A DNA stretch of 64,000 bases, taken from Methylobacterium sp. J-078 (GTDB lineage: Bacteria; Pseudomonadota; Alphaproteobacteria; Rhizobiales; Beijerinckiaceae). The stretch is from contig NZ_JAKSYI010000055.1 of NCBI RefSeq assembly GCF_022829285.1, forward strand, positions 1 through 64,000, read 5' to 3'. The notes beneath the pieces were generated by a model that saw only the letters and a program-made list of their open reading frames with translations, was not told the DNA's origin and searched no databases. Positions 46,794 through 58,212 of the stretch are shown piece after piece; the stretch's first letter is position 1, and every line of letters begins with the position of its first letter. The position numbers and the translations under genes were made by a program.

Positions 46794-47732
46794 ATGACGA
46801 AGAAGATCGTGTTCCTCGACCGCGAGTCCCTGGACGCCAAGGTCCGTGAATTCAACTTTCCGCACGACTACGTCGAGTACGAGTCGACCTGGACGCCGGA
46901 GGAGATCGTCGAGCGCCTGAAAGGCGCCGAGATCGCGCTGATCAACAAGGTCCCGATGCGGGCCGAGACCCTGAAGCAGCTCCCCGACCTCAAGCTGATC
47001 GCGGTGGCCGCCACCGGCACCGACGTGGTCGACAAGGAGGCCGCCAAGGCGCAGGGCATCACCGTCGTCAACATTCGCGGCTACGCCTTCAACACCGTGC
47101 CGGAGCACGTGATCGGCCTGATGTTCGCCCTGCGCCGGGCCATCGTTCCGTACGCGAATTCGGTGCGCCGGGGCGATTGGGCGAAGTCGACCCAGTTCTG
47201 CTACTTCGACTACCCGATCCACGACATCGCGGGCTCGACGCTCGGCATCGTCGGCTACGGGGCACTCGGCAAGTCCATCGCGAAGCGCGCCGAAGCGCTC
47301 GGCATGACGGTCATCGCCTACGACGTCTTCCCCCAGGAGGGCCTCGTCGACTTCGAGACGATCCTGCGCGAATCCGACGTCATCACGCTGCACGCGCCGC
47401 TGACGCCCGAGACCCGCAACATGATCGGGCGTGAACAGCTCGCGAAGATGAAGAAGCACGCGCTCCTCATCAATACCGCGCGCGGCGGCCTCGTTGACGA
47501 GGAGGCCCTGGCCGAGGCCCTCAAGGCCGGCACCATCGGCGGCGCCGGTTTCGACGTGGTGATGACCGAGCCCCCGAAGAACGGCAACATCCTCTGCGAG
47601 CTTGACCTGCCCAACCTCATCGTCACGCCGCACGTGGCCTGGGCCAGCAAGGAAGCCATGCAGATCCTGGCCGACCAGCTCGTCGACAACGTCGAGGCCT
47701 TCGTCGCCGGTAAGCCGCAGAACGTGGTGTGA
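46794..47732 (+). CDS. hprA: NAD-dependent hydroxypyruvate reductase
   Basis: HprA reduces hydroxypyruvate to D-glycerate in the serine cycle. The 312-residue D-2-hydroxyacid dehydrogenase has the cofactor motif GYGALG at 154-159 and the catalytic R230 (NTARGGLVDE), E259 (MTEP) and H280 (TPHVAWAS). An Asp after the second strand (AYDVFP) favours NADH. AGAGGA lies 4-5 bases before the ATG at 46794. mtdA follows after a 211-base gap filled by REP-like repeats. Confidence 0.96.
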   Translation: MTKKIVFLDRESLDAKVREFNFPHDYVEYESTWTPEEIVERLKGAEIALINKVPMRAETLKQLPDLKLIAVAATGTDVVDKEAAKAQGITVVNIRGYAFNTVPEHVIGLMFALRRAIVPYANSVRRGDWAKSTQFCYFDYPIHDIAGSTLGIVGYGALGKSIAKRAEALGMTVIAYDVFPQEGLVDFETILRESDVITLHAPLTPETRNMIGREQLAKMKKHALLINTARGGLVDEEALAEALKAGTIGGAGFDVVMTEPPKNGNILCELDLPNLIVTPHVAWASKEAMQILADQLVDNVEAFVAGKPQNVV

Positions 47733-47737
47733 GTTTC

Positions 47738-47850
47738 CTCCCTCCCCCCTCGCGGGGAGGGATCGAGGGTGGGGGTGGTTCCGCCGGCCTCCGAAGCGGC
47801 AGGGTCACCCAATCGCCCCTGACCTTCCCCACAAGGGGGAGGGGGGCCGC
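47738..47850. repeat. REP-like palindromic repeats between hprA and mtdA
   Basis: Two GC-rich palindromic units are seen: CCCCTCGCGGGGAGGG near 47748-47762 and CTTCCCCACAAGGGGGAGG near 47824-47842. Both have the 'cccctt-gcg-gggagg' form also found at 51778-51925. Such intergenic palindromes are widespread in Rhizobiales. They form hairpins and can tune operon expression. Confidence 0.6.
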
Positions 47851-47943
47851 GTTCCTGAACACAGCCGAATTGGCGAGGCGCCGATCGGCGATCAAAACCA
47901 AACGCCAGCCGCGCCGAGCGCGGGACCGACAGGGATCATAAAA

Positions 47944-48804
47944 ATGAAAAAACTGCTGTTCCAATTCGACACCGACACCGTCCCGAGCGTGTTCGACGTG
48001 GTCGTGGGCTACGATGGCGGCGCGGACCACATCACCGGCTACGGCAACGTCACCCCGGACAATGTCGGGGCCCTGGTCGACGGCACGATCTACACCCGCG
48101 GTGGCTCCGAGAAGAAGTCCACGGCGATCTTCGTGGGCGGCGGCAGCATGGCGGCCGGTGAGGCGGTGTTCGAGGCGGTCAAGAAGCGCTTCTTCGGCCC
48201 GTTCCGCGTCTCGATCATGCTCGATTCGAACGGCTCGAACACCACCGCCGCCGCCGGCGTCGCCCTGGTCCAGAAGGCGGCCGGGTCGCTGACCGGCAAG
48301 AAGGCCGTGGTCCTGGCCGGCACCGGCCCGGTCGGCATGCGCTCGGCGGCACTCCTCGCGCAGGAAGGCGCCGAGGTGACGCTCTGCGGACGCTCCCTCG
48401 ACAAGGCGCAGGCTGCGGCGGACCAGATCAACAAGCGCTTCAAGGTGAGCATCAAGGCCGCCGAGACGCCCGACGCTGCCTCCCGCGCGGCGATCGTCAA
48501 GGGCCAGAACATCGTCTTCTCGGCCGGCGCCATCGGCCTCGAACTCCTGCCAGAGGACGCCTGGAAGGACGAGGCCAGCATCGAGTTCGTCGCCGACTAC
48601 AACGCCCAGCCGCCGCTCGGCTTCGGCGGCATCGAGGCCATGGACAAGGGCAAGGACCGGCACGGCAAGAAGGTCTTCGGCGCCCTCGGCATCGGCGGCC
48701 TGAAGCTCAAGCTGCACCGGGCCTGCGTGGGCCAGCTCTTCGACAACACCGAGCAGGTGCTGGACGCGGAGAACATCTACGCCCTCGCCAAGAAGATGGC
48801 CTGA
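47944..48804 (+). CDS. mtdA: NADP-dependent methylene-tetrahydromethanopterin/methylene-tetrahydrofolate dehydrogenase
   Basis: MtdA interconverts methylene- and methenyl-tetrahydrofolate (and the methanopterin forms) with NADP, feeding C1 units to the serine cycle. The 286-residue sequence has the MtdA-specific MKKLLFQFDTDTVPSVFDVVVG, GGADHITGYGNVTPDNVGA, the MLDSNGSNTTAAAGVALV segment, an NADP-binding AGTGPVGMRSAALLAQEGAEV, and GALGIGGLKLKLHR near the end. The ATG at 47944 follows AAAAATGA-type A-rich sequence with no classic ribosome site, which is unusual in this cluster. fchA starts 5 bases after its stop. Confidence 0.97.
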   Translation: MKKLLFQFDTDTVPSVFDVVVGYDGGADHITGYGNVTPDNVGALVDGTIYTRGGSEKKSTAIFVGGGSMAAGEAVFEAVKKRFFGPFRVSIMLDSNGSNTTAAAGVALVQKAAGSLTGKKAVVLAGTGPVGMRSAALLAQEGAEVTLCGRSLDKAQAAADQINKRFKVSIKAAETPDAASRAAIVKGQNIVFSAGAIGLELLPEDAWKDEASIEFVADYNAQPPLGFGGIEAMDKGKDRHGKKVFGALGIGGLKLKLHRACVGQLFDNTEQVLDAENIYALAKKMA

Positions 48805-48809
48805 CCGCC

Positions 48810-49451
48810 ATGGCTGCCAAAGAGAACGCCGCGAACGAGACCATCCAGACCTTCCTCGACGGTCTGGCGAGCTCGGCCCCCACCCCCGGCGGGGGCGGGG
48901 CGGCCGCCATCTCGGGCGCCATGGGCGCCGCCCTCCTCAGCATGGTGTGCAACCTCACCATCGGGAAGAAGAAGTACGTCGAGGTCGAGGCGGAGCTGAA
49001 GGAGATCCTCGGGCAGTCCGAGGCCCTGCGCGCCGAGCTCACCGGCATGATCGCCGACGACGTCGAGGCCTTCGACGCCGTGATGGGGGCCTACGGGCTG
49101 CCCAAGGGCACGGACGACGAGAAGGCCGTGCGGGCCGAAACGATCCAGGCGGCCCTGAAGGTCGCCACCGACGTGCCGCTCGCCTGCTGCCGGGCCTGCC
49201 GCAAGGTCATTGATCTCGCTCAGACCGTCGCCGACAAGGGCAATCTCAACGTCATCTCGGATGCCGGCGTGGCGGTGCTCTCCGCCCATGCGGGCCTGCG
49301 TAGCGCGGCGCTGAACGTCTACGTCAACGCCAAGGGCCTCGACGATCGCGCCTTCGCGGAGGCGCGCCTGAGCGAACTCGAGACCCTGTTGGGCTCGGCC
49401 GGACCGCTCAACGAATCCATCTACGAGGTGGTGAAGGCCAAAGTGAACTGA
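48810..49451 (+). CDS. fchA: Methenyl-tetrahydrofolate cyclohydrolase
   Basis: FchA hydrolyses methenyl- to formyl-tetrahydrofolate, linking MtdA to formate-tetrahydrofolate ligase. The 213-residue protein has the formiminotransferase-cyclodeaminase family features: FLDGLASSAPTPGGGGAAAISGA, then VEAELKEILGQSEALRAELTGMI and LNVISDAGVAVLSAHAGLRSAALNVYVNAK. The overlap-like 5-base gap to mtdA shows cotranscription. A hairpin 54 bases downstream may end or attenuate the first half of the cluster. Confidence 0.95.
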   Translation: MAAKENAANETIQTFLDGLASSAPTPGGGGAAAISGAMGAALLSMVCNLTIGKKKYVEVEAELKEILGQSEALRAELTGMIADDVEAFDAVMGAYGLPKGTDDEKAVRAETIQAALKVATDVPLACCRACRKVIDLAQTVADKGNLNVISDAGVAVLSAHAGLRSAALNVYVNAKGLDDRAFAEARLSELETLLGSAGPLNESIYEVVKAKVN

Positions 49452-49505
49452 GCCTTCGCCTCGAAGACGACGTCGCACGAGGTCGAATCGCGTGATCTGA
49501 TATAC

Positions 49506-49541
49506 CAAGAGCTGCTTCCGACGCCATCGGAGCAGCTCTTG
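49506..49541 (+). terminator. Hairpin downstream of fchA
   Basis: CAAGAGCTGCTTCCGA and TCGGAGCAGCTCTTG pair over 15 bases with a single bulge and a CGCCA loop. It lies 54 bases after the fchA stop in an AT-rich gap. Only a short T run follows, so it may be a partial terminator or attenuator. Confidence 0.6.
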
Positions 49542-49544
49542 TAC

Positions 49545-49560
49545 AAACTGAATACAGTTT
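49545..49560. promoter_or_regulatory. Inverted repeat in the fchA-mtkA gap
   Basis: AAACTG-AATA-CAGTTT is a perfect 6-base inverted repeat. It sits just after the hairpin and just before a strongly AT-rich run (49583-49640), within the 228 bases ahead of mtkA. This is consistent with a separate promoter and operator for mtkA. Confidence 0.4.
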
Positions 49561-49679
49561 CACCGCCTTCAAGGCAGAGTGAAACACAATGTAAAAAAAT
49601 ATAAATGCTCAGGGACTTTCCGTGAAGTGAAATTTACGAGAGAGTCCTTCCAAGGGAAGAAACGTCGAGGAGAACGCGC

Positions 49680-50858
49680 ATGGACGTGCACGAGTACCAG
49701 GCCAAGGAGCTGCTTGCCGGTTTCGGCGTCGCCGTTCCGAAGGGCGCCGTCGCCTTCAGTGCCGATCAGGCGGTCTATGCCGCCACCGAGCTCGGCGGCT
49801 CGTTCTGGGCGGTGAAGGCCCAGATCCACGCGGGCGCCCGCGGCAAGGCCGGCGGAATCAAGCTCTGCCGGACCTACAACGAGGTCCGCGACGCCGCCAA
49901 GGAGCTCCTCGGCAAGCGCCTGGTGACGGTCCAGACCGGACCCGAGGGCAAGCCCGTCCAGCGCATCTACGTCGAGACCGCCGACCCGTTCGAGCGCGAA
50001 CTCTACCTCGGCTACGTCCTCGACCGGAAGGCCGAGCGGGTCCGCGTCATCGCCTCCCAGCGCGGCGGCATGGACATTGAGGAGATCGCCGCCAACGAGC
50101 CCGAGGCCCTGATCCAGGTGGTCGTCGAGCCGGCGGTGGGCCTGCAGCAGTTCCAGGCCCGCGAGATCGCGTTCCAGCTCGGCCTGAACATCAAGCAGGT
50201 CTCGGCCGCCGTGAAGACGATCATGAACGCCTACCGGGCGTTCCGCGATTGCGACGGCACCATGCTGGAGATCAACCCCCTCGTCGTCACCAAGGACGAC
50301 CGGGTGCTGGCGCTCGACGCCAAGATGTCCTTCGACGACAACGCCATGTTCCGGCGCCGCAACATCGCCGACATGCACGACCCCTCGCAGGGCGACCCGC
50401 GCGAGGCCCAGGCCGCCGAGCACAACCTCTCCTATATCGGCCTCGAAGGCGAGATCGGCTGCATCGTCAACGGCGCCGGCTTGGCCATGGCCACCATGGA
50501 CATGATCAAGCACGCCGGCGGCGAGCCCGCGAACTTCCTGGATGTCGGCGGCGGCGCCTCGCCGGACCGGGTGGCCACGGCCTTCCGGCTCGTGCTCTCG
50601 GACCGCAACGTCAAGGCGATCCTCGTCAACATCTTCGCAGGCATCAACCGCTGCGATTGGGTCGCCCAGGGCGTGATCCAGGCGGCGCGCGAGGTGAAGA
50701 TCGACGTGCCGCTCATCGTCCGGCTCGCCGGCACGAATGTCGAGGCAGGTCAGAAGATCCTGGCCGAGAGCGGCCTCGACCTCATCACCGCCGACAGCCT
50801 GTCGGATGCCGCCGCCAAGGCCGTGAAGGCCTGCGACGACGCCAAACGTAACCGCTGA
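49680..50858 (+). CDS. mtkA: Malate-CoA ligase (malate thiokinase), beta subunit
   Basis: MtkA with MtkB makes malyl-CoA from malate, CoA and ATP. The 392-residue protein has the ATP-grasp layout of succinyl-CoA synthetase beta subunits: [81 protein letters not shown] and [22 protein letters not shown] lies 8 bases before the ATG. mtkB follows after 17 bases. The serine-cycle context fixes the malate rather than succinate assignment. Confidence 0.95.
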   Translation: MDVHEYQAKELLAGFGVAVPKGAVAFSADQAVYAATELGGSFWAVKAQIHAGARGKAGGIKLCRTYNEVRDAAKELLGKRLVTVQTGPEGKPVQRIYVETADPFERELYLGYVLDRKAERVRVIASQRGGMDIEEIAANEPEALIQVVVEPAVGLQQFQAREIAFQLGLNIKQVSAAVKTIMNAYRAFRDCDGTMLEINPLVVTKDDRVLALDAKMSFDDNAMFRRRNIADMHDPSQGDPREAQAAEHNLSYIGLEGEIGCIVNGAGLAMATMDMIKHAGGEPANFLDVGGGASPDRVATAFRLVLSDRNVKAILVNIFAGINRCDWVAQGVIQAAREVKIDVPLIVRLAGTNVEAGQKILAESGLDLITADSLSDAAAKAVKACDDAKRNR

Positions 50859-50875
50859 ACCGGGGAGGACACGCG

Positions 50876-51769
50876 ATGAGCATCCTGATCGACGAGAAGA
50901 CCCCGATCCTGATCCAGGGCATCACGGGCGACAAGGGCACCTTCCACGCCCAGGAAATGATGGCGTACGGCTCCAACGTGGTCGCCGGCGTCACCCCGGG
51001 CAAGGGCGGCAAGACGCATCTCGGCGTGCCGGTGTTCAACACCGTCAAGGAGGCCGTGGAGGCCACGGGTGCGACCACCTCCATCACCTTCGTGGCCCCG
51101 CCCTTCGCGGCCGACGCGATCATGGAAGGGGCCGATGCGGGGCTCAGCCTGATCTGCTCGATCACCGACGGCATCCCGGCCCAGGACATGATGCGGGTGA
51201 AGCGGTATCTGCGCCGCTACCCCAAGGATAAGCGCACCATGGTGGTGGGCCCGAACTGCGCCGGCATCATCTCGCCCGGAAAGTCGATGCTCGGCATCAT
51301 GCCGGGCCACATCTACCTGCAGGGCAATGTCGGCGTGATCTCGCGCTCCGGCACGCTGGGCTACGAGGCCGCCGCGCAGATGAAGGCCGAAGGCATCGGC
51401 ATCACCACCTCGGTGGGCATCGGCGGCGACCCGATCAACGGCTCCTCCTTCCTCGACCACCTCGCCCTGTTCGAGCAGGACCCGGACACCAAGGCCGTGC
51501 TGATGATCGGCGAGATCGGCGGTCCCCAGGAGGCGGAGGCCTCCGCCTGGATCAAGGAGCACATGACGAAGCCCGTGGTCGGCTTCGTCGCCGGCCTCAC
51601 CGCCCCGAAGGGGCGCCGCATGGGCCATGCCGGCGCGATCATCTCGGCAACCGGCGACTCGGCCGCCGAGAAGGCCGAGATCATGCGCTCCTACGGGCTG
51701 ACCGTGGCCCCGAGCCCCGGCGAGTTCGGCACGACAGTGGCTCAGGTCATGCGCAAGCTGGCGGCCTGA
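50876..51769 (+). CDS. mtkB: Malate-CoA ligase (malate thiokinase), alpha subunit
   Basis: The 297-residue alpha subunit carries the CoA-binding Rossmann domain (ILIQGITGDKGTFHAQEM) and the phosphorylated His251 in RRMGHAGAIIS. The central NCAGIISPGKSMLGIMPGHIY and DPINGSSFLDHL segments are as in succinyl-CoA synthetase alpha. GGGGAGGAC lies 6-8 bases before its ATG, and the gap to mtkA is 17 bases. ppc follows after a gap with REP-like repeats. Confidence 0.95.
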   Translation: MSILIDEKTPILIQGITGDKGTFHAQEMMAYGSNVVAGVTPGKGGKTHLGVPVFNTVKEAVEATGATTSITFVAPPFAADAIMEGADAGLSLICSITDGIPAQDMMRVKRYLRRYPKDKRTMVVGPNCAGIISPGKSMLGIMPGHIYLQGNVGVISRSGTLGYEAAAQMKAEGIGITTSVGIGGDPINGSSFLDHLALFEQDPDTKAVLMIGEIGGPQEAEASAWIKEHMTKPVVGFVAGLTAPKGRRMGHAGAIISATGDSAAEKAEIMRSYGLTVAPSPGEFGTTVAQVMRKLAA

Positions 51770-51777
51770 CCTCCAGG

Positions 51778-51925
51778 ACCCTTCCCCCTTCGCGGGGGAG
51801 GGTGCCTGCGGAGCAGGCGGGCCGAGACGACGTCCCGCAAGAGGGGAGCGCCACCTCCGGACCGGTCGCCCCCTCACCCGACCCGCTTCGCGCGCCACCC
51901 TCTCCCGCAGAAGGGAGGGGGAACG
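51778..51925. repeat. REP-like palindromic repeats between mtkB and ppc
   Basis: The first unit, around 51778-51806, has the form ACCCTTCCCCCTTCGCGGGG followed by GAGGGTGCC. An inverse partner, CACCCTCTCCCGCAGAAGGG, begins at 51896. Together they form a mosaic about 150 bases long that can fold into long hairpins. It is of the same type as the unit at 47738-47850. Confidence 0.65.
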
Positions 51926-52022
51926 CGCCCAACGCTCAACACTCGATCGCACACGTCACCGCCTTCCCATCGCCCGCTTCCGTCGCGGTCAGTCGGCGAA
52001 GAACTTTCCTCAAGGTGGCCCC

Positions 52023-54782
<2,760 letters not shown>

Positions 54783-54912
54783 CGAACTTGTCAGGTTGTC
54801 GGAGGCGCGTCGCGGTCCATGGGCCGGCGCGCCCCGGCGCCTCCATCGATATGGTGGCCCGACTCTCGGGTCTCATGAACGTCCAGAACACTTGCCTTAG
54901 GAAGGATACCCA

Positions 54913-55887
54913 ATGAGCTTCACCCTGATCCAGCAGGCGACCCCGCGCCTCCACCGTTCGGAACTCGCCGTCCCGGGCTCCAACCCGACCTTCATGGAGA
55001 AGTCCGCCAGCTCCAAGGCCGACGTGATCTTCCTCGACCTCGAGGACGCGGTGGCCCCGGACGACAAGGAGCAGGCACGCAAGAACATCATCCAGGCGCT
55101 CAACGACCTGGATTGGGGCACCAAGACCATGATGATCCGCATCAACGGTCTCGACACCCACTACATGTACCGCGACGTCGTCGATATCGTTGAGGCCTGC
55201 CCGCGCCTCGACATGATCCTGATCCCCAAGGTCGGCGTGCCCGCCGACGTCTACGCCATCGACGTGCTCACCACCCAGATCGAGCAGGCCAAGAAGCGCG
55301 AGAAGAAGATCGGATTCGAGGTGCTGATCGAGACGGCCCTGGGCATGGCCAACGTGGAGGCGATCGCCACCTCCTCGAAGCGCCTGGAGGCCATGTCCTT
55401 CGGTGTGGCCGACTACGCCGCCTCGACCCGCGCCCGCTCCACCGTCATCGGCGGCGTGAACAAGGACTTCTCGGTGCTCACCGACAAGGACGAGGCCGGC
55501 AACCGCGAGACCCATTGGCAGGACCCCTGGCTGTTCGCCCAGAACCGCATGCTGATCGCCTGCCGCGCCTACGGCCTGCGCCCGATCGACGGCCCCTTCG
55601 GCGACTTCTCCGATCCGGACGGCTACACCTCCGCCGCCCGCCGCTGCGCGGCCCTGGGCTTCGAGGGCAAGTGGGCGATCCACCCGAGCCAGATCGATCT
55701 CGCCAACGAGGTCTTCACCCCCTCCGAGGCCGAGGTCACCAAGGCCCGCCGCATCCTCGAGGCCATGGAAGAGGCCGCCAAGGCCGGCCGCGGCGCCGTC
55801 TCCCTCGACGGCCGCCTCATCGACATCGCCTCGATCCGCATGGCCGAGGCGCTGATCGAGAAGGCCAACGCGATGTCCGCCAGCTGA
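54913..55887 (+). CDS. mclA: Malyl-CoA / beta-methylmalyl-CoA lyase
   Basis: MclA cleaves malyl-CoA to acetyl-CoA and glyoxylate, closing the serine cycle, and acts in glyoxylate regeneration through the ethylmalonyl-CoA pathway. The 324-residue HpcH/CitE-type protein has DVIFLDLEDAVAPDDKEQAR with the metal-binding acidic residues, MMIRINGLDTHYMYRD, VLIETALGMANVEAIA and SFGVADYAAS. The start MSFTLIQQATPRLHRSELAVPG matches known malyl-CoA lyases. A clear intrinsic terminator 48 bases downstream ends the cluster. Confidence 0.96.
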   Translation: MSFTLIQQATPRLHRSELAVPGSNPTFMEKSASSKADVIFLDLEDAVAPDDKEQARKNIIQALNDLDWGTKTMMIRINGLDTHYMYRDVVDIVEACPRLDMILIPKVGVPADVYAIDVLTTQIEQAKKREKKIGFEVLIETALGMANVEAIATSSKRLEAMSFGVADYAASTRARSTVIGGVNKDFSVLTDKDEAGNRETHWQDPWLFAQNRMLIACRAYGLRPIDGPFGDFSDPDGYTSAARRCAALGFEGKWAIHPSQIDLANEVFTPSEAEVTKARRILEAMEEAAKAGRGAVSLDGRLIDIASIRMAEALIEKANAMSAS

Positions 55888-55934
55888 GGGTTCGGCCGAT
55901 CGCCGGCCTGACCCCTAGCCAGGACCCGTAACTC

Positions 55935-55965
55935 GGCCGCCCCTGAGGGGGCGGCCCTTTTGTTT
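55935..55965 (+). terminator. Intrinsic terminator of the serine-cycle cluster
   Basis: GGCCGCCCC-TGAG-GGGGCGGCC forms a 9-base GC stem, followed by CTTTTGTTT. It lies 48 bases after the mclA stop and is the clearest transcription end after the cluster. Confidence 0.88.
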
Positions 55966-56094
55966 GGTGCGCGGCACGCGGCGCAACCCGAGACCGGGTC
56001 ACGCCACGAACCGTCCGCCGAACGGCCCCCGGCGGCATCGCCGGAAACCGGCCGCACGACACGAGACCCCACCGGGTATCCAGGGAGAGCCACC

Positions 56095-56529
56095 ATGCAC
56101 GTGACCATCGAAGACGCACACAAGGCCATCGAGGCCGCCCGCGCCAAGGCCGTGGAACTCGACACGCAGATGTGCATCGCCGTCGTGGATTCCGGCGGCA
56201 ACCTCAAGGCCTTCTACCGGATGGACGGCGCCTGGGTCGGCTCCATCGACATCGCGCACAAGAAGGCGAAGACCTCCGTCTTCTTCGGGATGACCACGGG
56301 GCAGATCGGCCAGCTCTCGCAGCCCGGCGGCCCGCTCTACGGCATCGAGCATTCGAACGACGGGCTCATCACCTTCCCGGGCGGCATCCCGATCGTGGAC
56401 AAGGACGGCGAGATGTCCGGCGCCATCGGCGTCAGCGGCTCCACCGTGGAGAACGACCACGCCGTGGCCCTGGCAGGCGCCAGCTCCATCGGAGCCACTG
56501 AACTGCCGGCCCATCCCTGGCGCACCTGA
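56095..56529 (+). CDS. GlcG/HbpS family (DUF336) haem-binding-like protein
   Basis: The 144-residue protein belongs to the GlcG/HbpS fold: [74 protein letters not shown] and ENDHAVA. Members bind haem or corrinoid-like cofactors, or accompany glycolate and diol metabolism. No cysteine-rich metal motif or signal peptide is seen. AGGGAG precedes the ATG. It lies beyond the mclA terminator and before its own strong terminator, so it may be separately transcribed. Confidence 0.82.
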   Translation: MHVTIEDAHKAIEAARAKAVELDTQMCIAVVDSGGNLKAFYRMDGAWVGSIDIAHKKAKTSVFFGMTTGQIGQLSQPGGPLYGIEHSNDGLITFPGGIPIVDKDGEMSGAIGVSGSTVENDHAVALAGASSIGATELPAHPWRT

Positions 56530-56600
56530 GGGGCCGACGCGCGGGCCGGGGCGACCGGACTCGTGCGTTCCCCGGCCGGTTTGCCTGCGCACGACCGGAA

Positions 56601-56640
56601 CGAAAGAAGGCCCCGCTCGCGAGAGCGGGGCCTTCTTTCG
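56601..56640. terminator. Bidirectional terminator between the GlcG-like gene and the porin
   Basis: CGAAAGAAGGCCCCGCTC (56601-56618), loop GCGA, and the perfect reverse complement at 56623-56640 form an 18-base stem. The flanks are rich in A on the left and T on the right. It sits between two convergent genes and can serve both. Confidence 0.9.
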
Positions 56641-56682
56641 TCGTACGCTCCGGCCCCGCGAGGGAGCCGGAGCGCGGTCTCC

Positions 56683-57549
56683 TCAGAGGCCGCCGAACTT
56701 GTAGTTGAAGCCGGCCTTGATAATGTTGCCCGAGGTCTCGAAGCGCGAGGTGTAGGAGCCCGTGGCGGCGGGGAGGCCGACATTGTTCACGATGACGTTG
56801 CGGCTGCCGAGGTCGTAGTGGAGGTACTCGGCCTTCAGCGTGATGGCGCTGGCGCCGAGCAGGCTGCCGATGAAGTTGAAGCGGTTCAGGAAGCTGTCGG
56901 TGGGGATCGCGTACTCGATGCCGCCGCCGTAAGCGTAACCCGTCTGCATCTCGTTGTAGCGGCCCGAATAGGCCAGGACGTTGGTGCCGGTGAAGAAGTC
57001 GGCGCGGTAATCGACGCTGCCGTAGGCGAAGCCGCCGGTTCCGTAGACCAGGAACCGGTCGAAGGCGTAGCCGAGGCGGCCCTGCACGGTGCCCAGGTAG
57101 TCGAGGCGCTGGCGGAAGGTCGCGGGATCGCGCAGCACCGGGTTCAGGGGGGTCAAGGGACCGAGGTAGCCGTAACGCTTGCTGATGTCGGTCCAGGTCA
57201 CGTCGGCGTTGACGCCGATGACGAAGCCGGAGCCCGGGGTGAACTGATAGTTGTAGCCGATGCCGCCACCGACGTTGCCGATGCCGTCCTGCTCGGAGCG
57301 GAAGTTCTGCGGACGCCGGTTGAGGGCGACGTTGGTCTGCGTCAGCGCATCGTTGCCGGTGGTGCGGATGTTCTGGCGGTCGCTGAACGCGTACGAGCTG
57401 TGGGTGCCGAGGTAGAAGCCGGTCCAGGTGAAGACCGGGATGGGCGTGAAGACCGGCGGCGGCGCCTGGCGGCGCGGCAGGTCGGCGGCCGAGGCCGCAC
57501 CGATGGCGACCAGCGAGGCGACGCCGGCCAGGAGAAACTTCTTGATCAT
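56683..57549 (-). CDS. Omp25-like outer membrane beta-barrel porin
   Basis: The 288-residue product has a signal peptide (MIKKFLLAGVASLVAIGAASA, cleaved before ADLPRR) and the proline-rich linker APPPVFTPIPVFTWTGFYLG. Glycine-rich strands follow (NVGGGIGYNYQFTPGSGF, YLGTVQGRLGYAFDRFL, YGTGGFAYGSVDY), ending in KAGFNYKFGGL with the terminal aromatic pattern of barrel proteins. It is paralogous to the gene at 1-821. Inferred: an outer membrane structural or pore protein. The start at 57549 follows the signal-peptide logic; the frame is open to 57606. Confidence 0.9.
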   Translation of the reverse strand: MIKKFLLAGVASLVAIGAASAADLPRRQAPPPVFTPIPVFTWTGFYLGTHSSYAFSDRQNIRTTGNDALTQTNVALNRRPQNFRSEQDGIGNVGGGIGYNYQFTPGSGFVIGVNADVTWTDISKRYGYLGPLTPLNPVLRDPATFRQRLDYLGTVQGRLGYAFDRFLVYGTGGFAYGSVDYRADFFTGTNVLAYSGRYNEMQTGYAYGGGIEYAIPTDSFLNRFNFIGSLLGASAITLKAEYLHYDLGSRNVIVNNVGLPAATGSYTSRFETSGNIIKAGFNYKFGGL

Positions 57550-57813
57550 CACGGTGGGTTCCGAAATCCGAGGCTTGACCGTCACGCTAGCTCGCCCCGC
57601 CGGCACGGACTATGCCCGCCAAGCCACACCCAACCACAGATGCGTTCGCCGACGCACAAAGTCGCGCTTCCGGAAAGCTTAAACCGCCGCATGATGCGCG
57701 ATGCGCGAAAAGCCTGCGGCCCCGAACGGCGCGTCGCGGGATACGTGAACGGCCGGTTAAGTACGTTGGGCTAAACCGCTCGGGGACGTTTTCCAACCGT
57801 GACGGGAGCGACG

Positions 57814-57993
57814 ATGACACGGGACCAACTCGCCGCCGAACTGAAGCGTATCGCCGCCGACCAGGTCAGCGACATCGAGCGCGCCGTCAAGGATGGCCAC
57901 AAGACGATCGCGCTGAACGAGATCGCGGACCTGAACCGCAACCTGAAGGCTCTCGCCGCTGCGGTGAAGGGCAAGAGCGTCGTTCGCGCCTGA
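57814..57993 (+). CDS. Small conserved-looking hypothetical protein
   Basis: The 59-residue product, MTRDQLAAELKRIAADQV and onward, is a highly helical, charged peptide (LNEIADLNRNLKALAAAVKG). I do not recognise a family. GGGAG lies 5 bases before the ATG at 57814; a GTG at 57799 is in frame. It is divergent from the porin gene, with a 264-base gap between them. Confidence 0.5.
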   Translation: MTRDQLAAELKRIAADQVSDIERAVKDGHKTIALNEIADLNRNLKALAAAVKGKSVVRA

Positions 57994-58212
57994 ACCGAAG
58001 CCTCGTGCCGGCTGGCCCGGGCGGTTCTTCCGGTTGGATCTCGCTGAAGTTTCCACCCTTACGCCGCCGATGCCCGTGTTCGAACCTCCGACGAGCGGCG
58101 AGACTTTCCAGTCGCCGATTGAGAGTTCACCCTCGGCGCCCTTCTGCTCGGAGAACCCTCCGCATCCGCTTCAGGGGTCGTCGAGGGAAAAGCGTCATGC
58201 GACTGTGAACGG

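Noticed and set aside
50876-51769. Assignment of mtkA and mtkB as succinyl-CoA synthetase (sucCD)
   Set aside because: The genes resemble sucCD, but their place between fchA and ppc-mclA in a serine-cycle cluster fits malate thiokinase, and no TCA-cycle neighbour (mdh, sucAB) is present.
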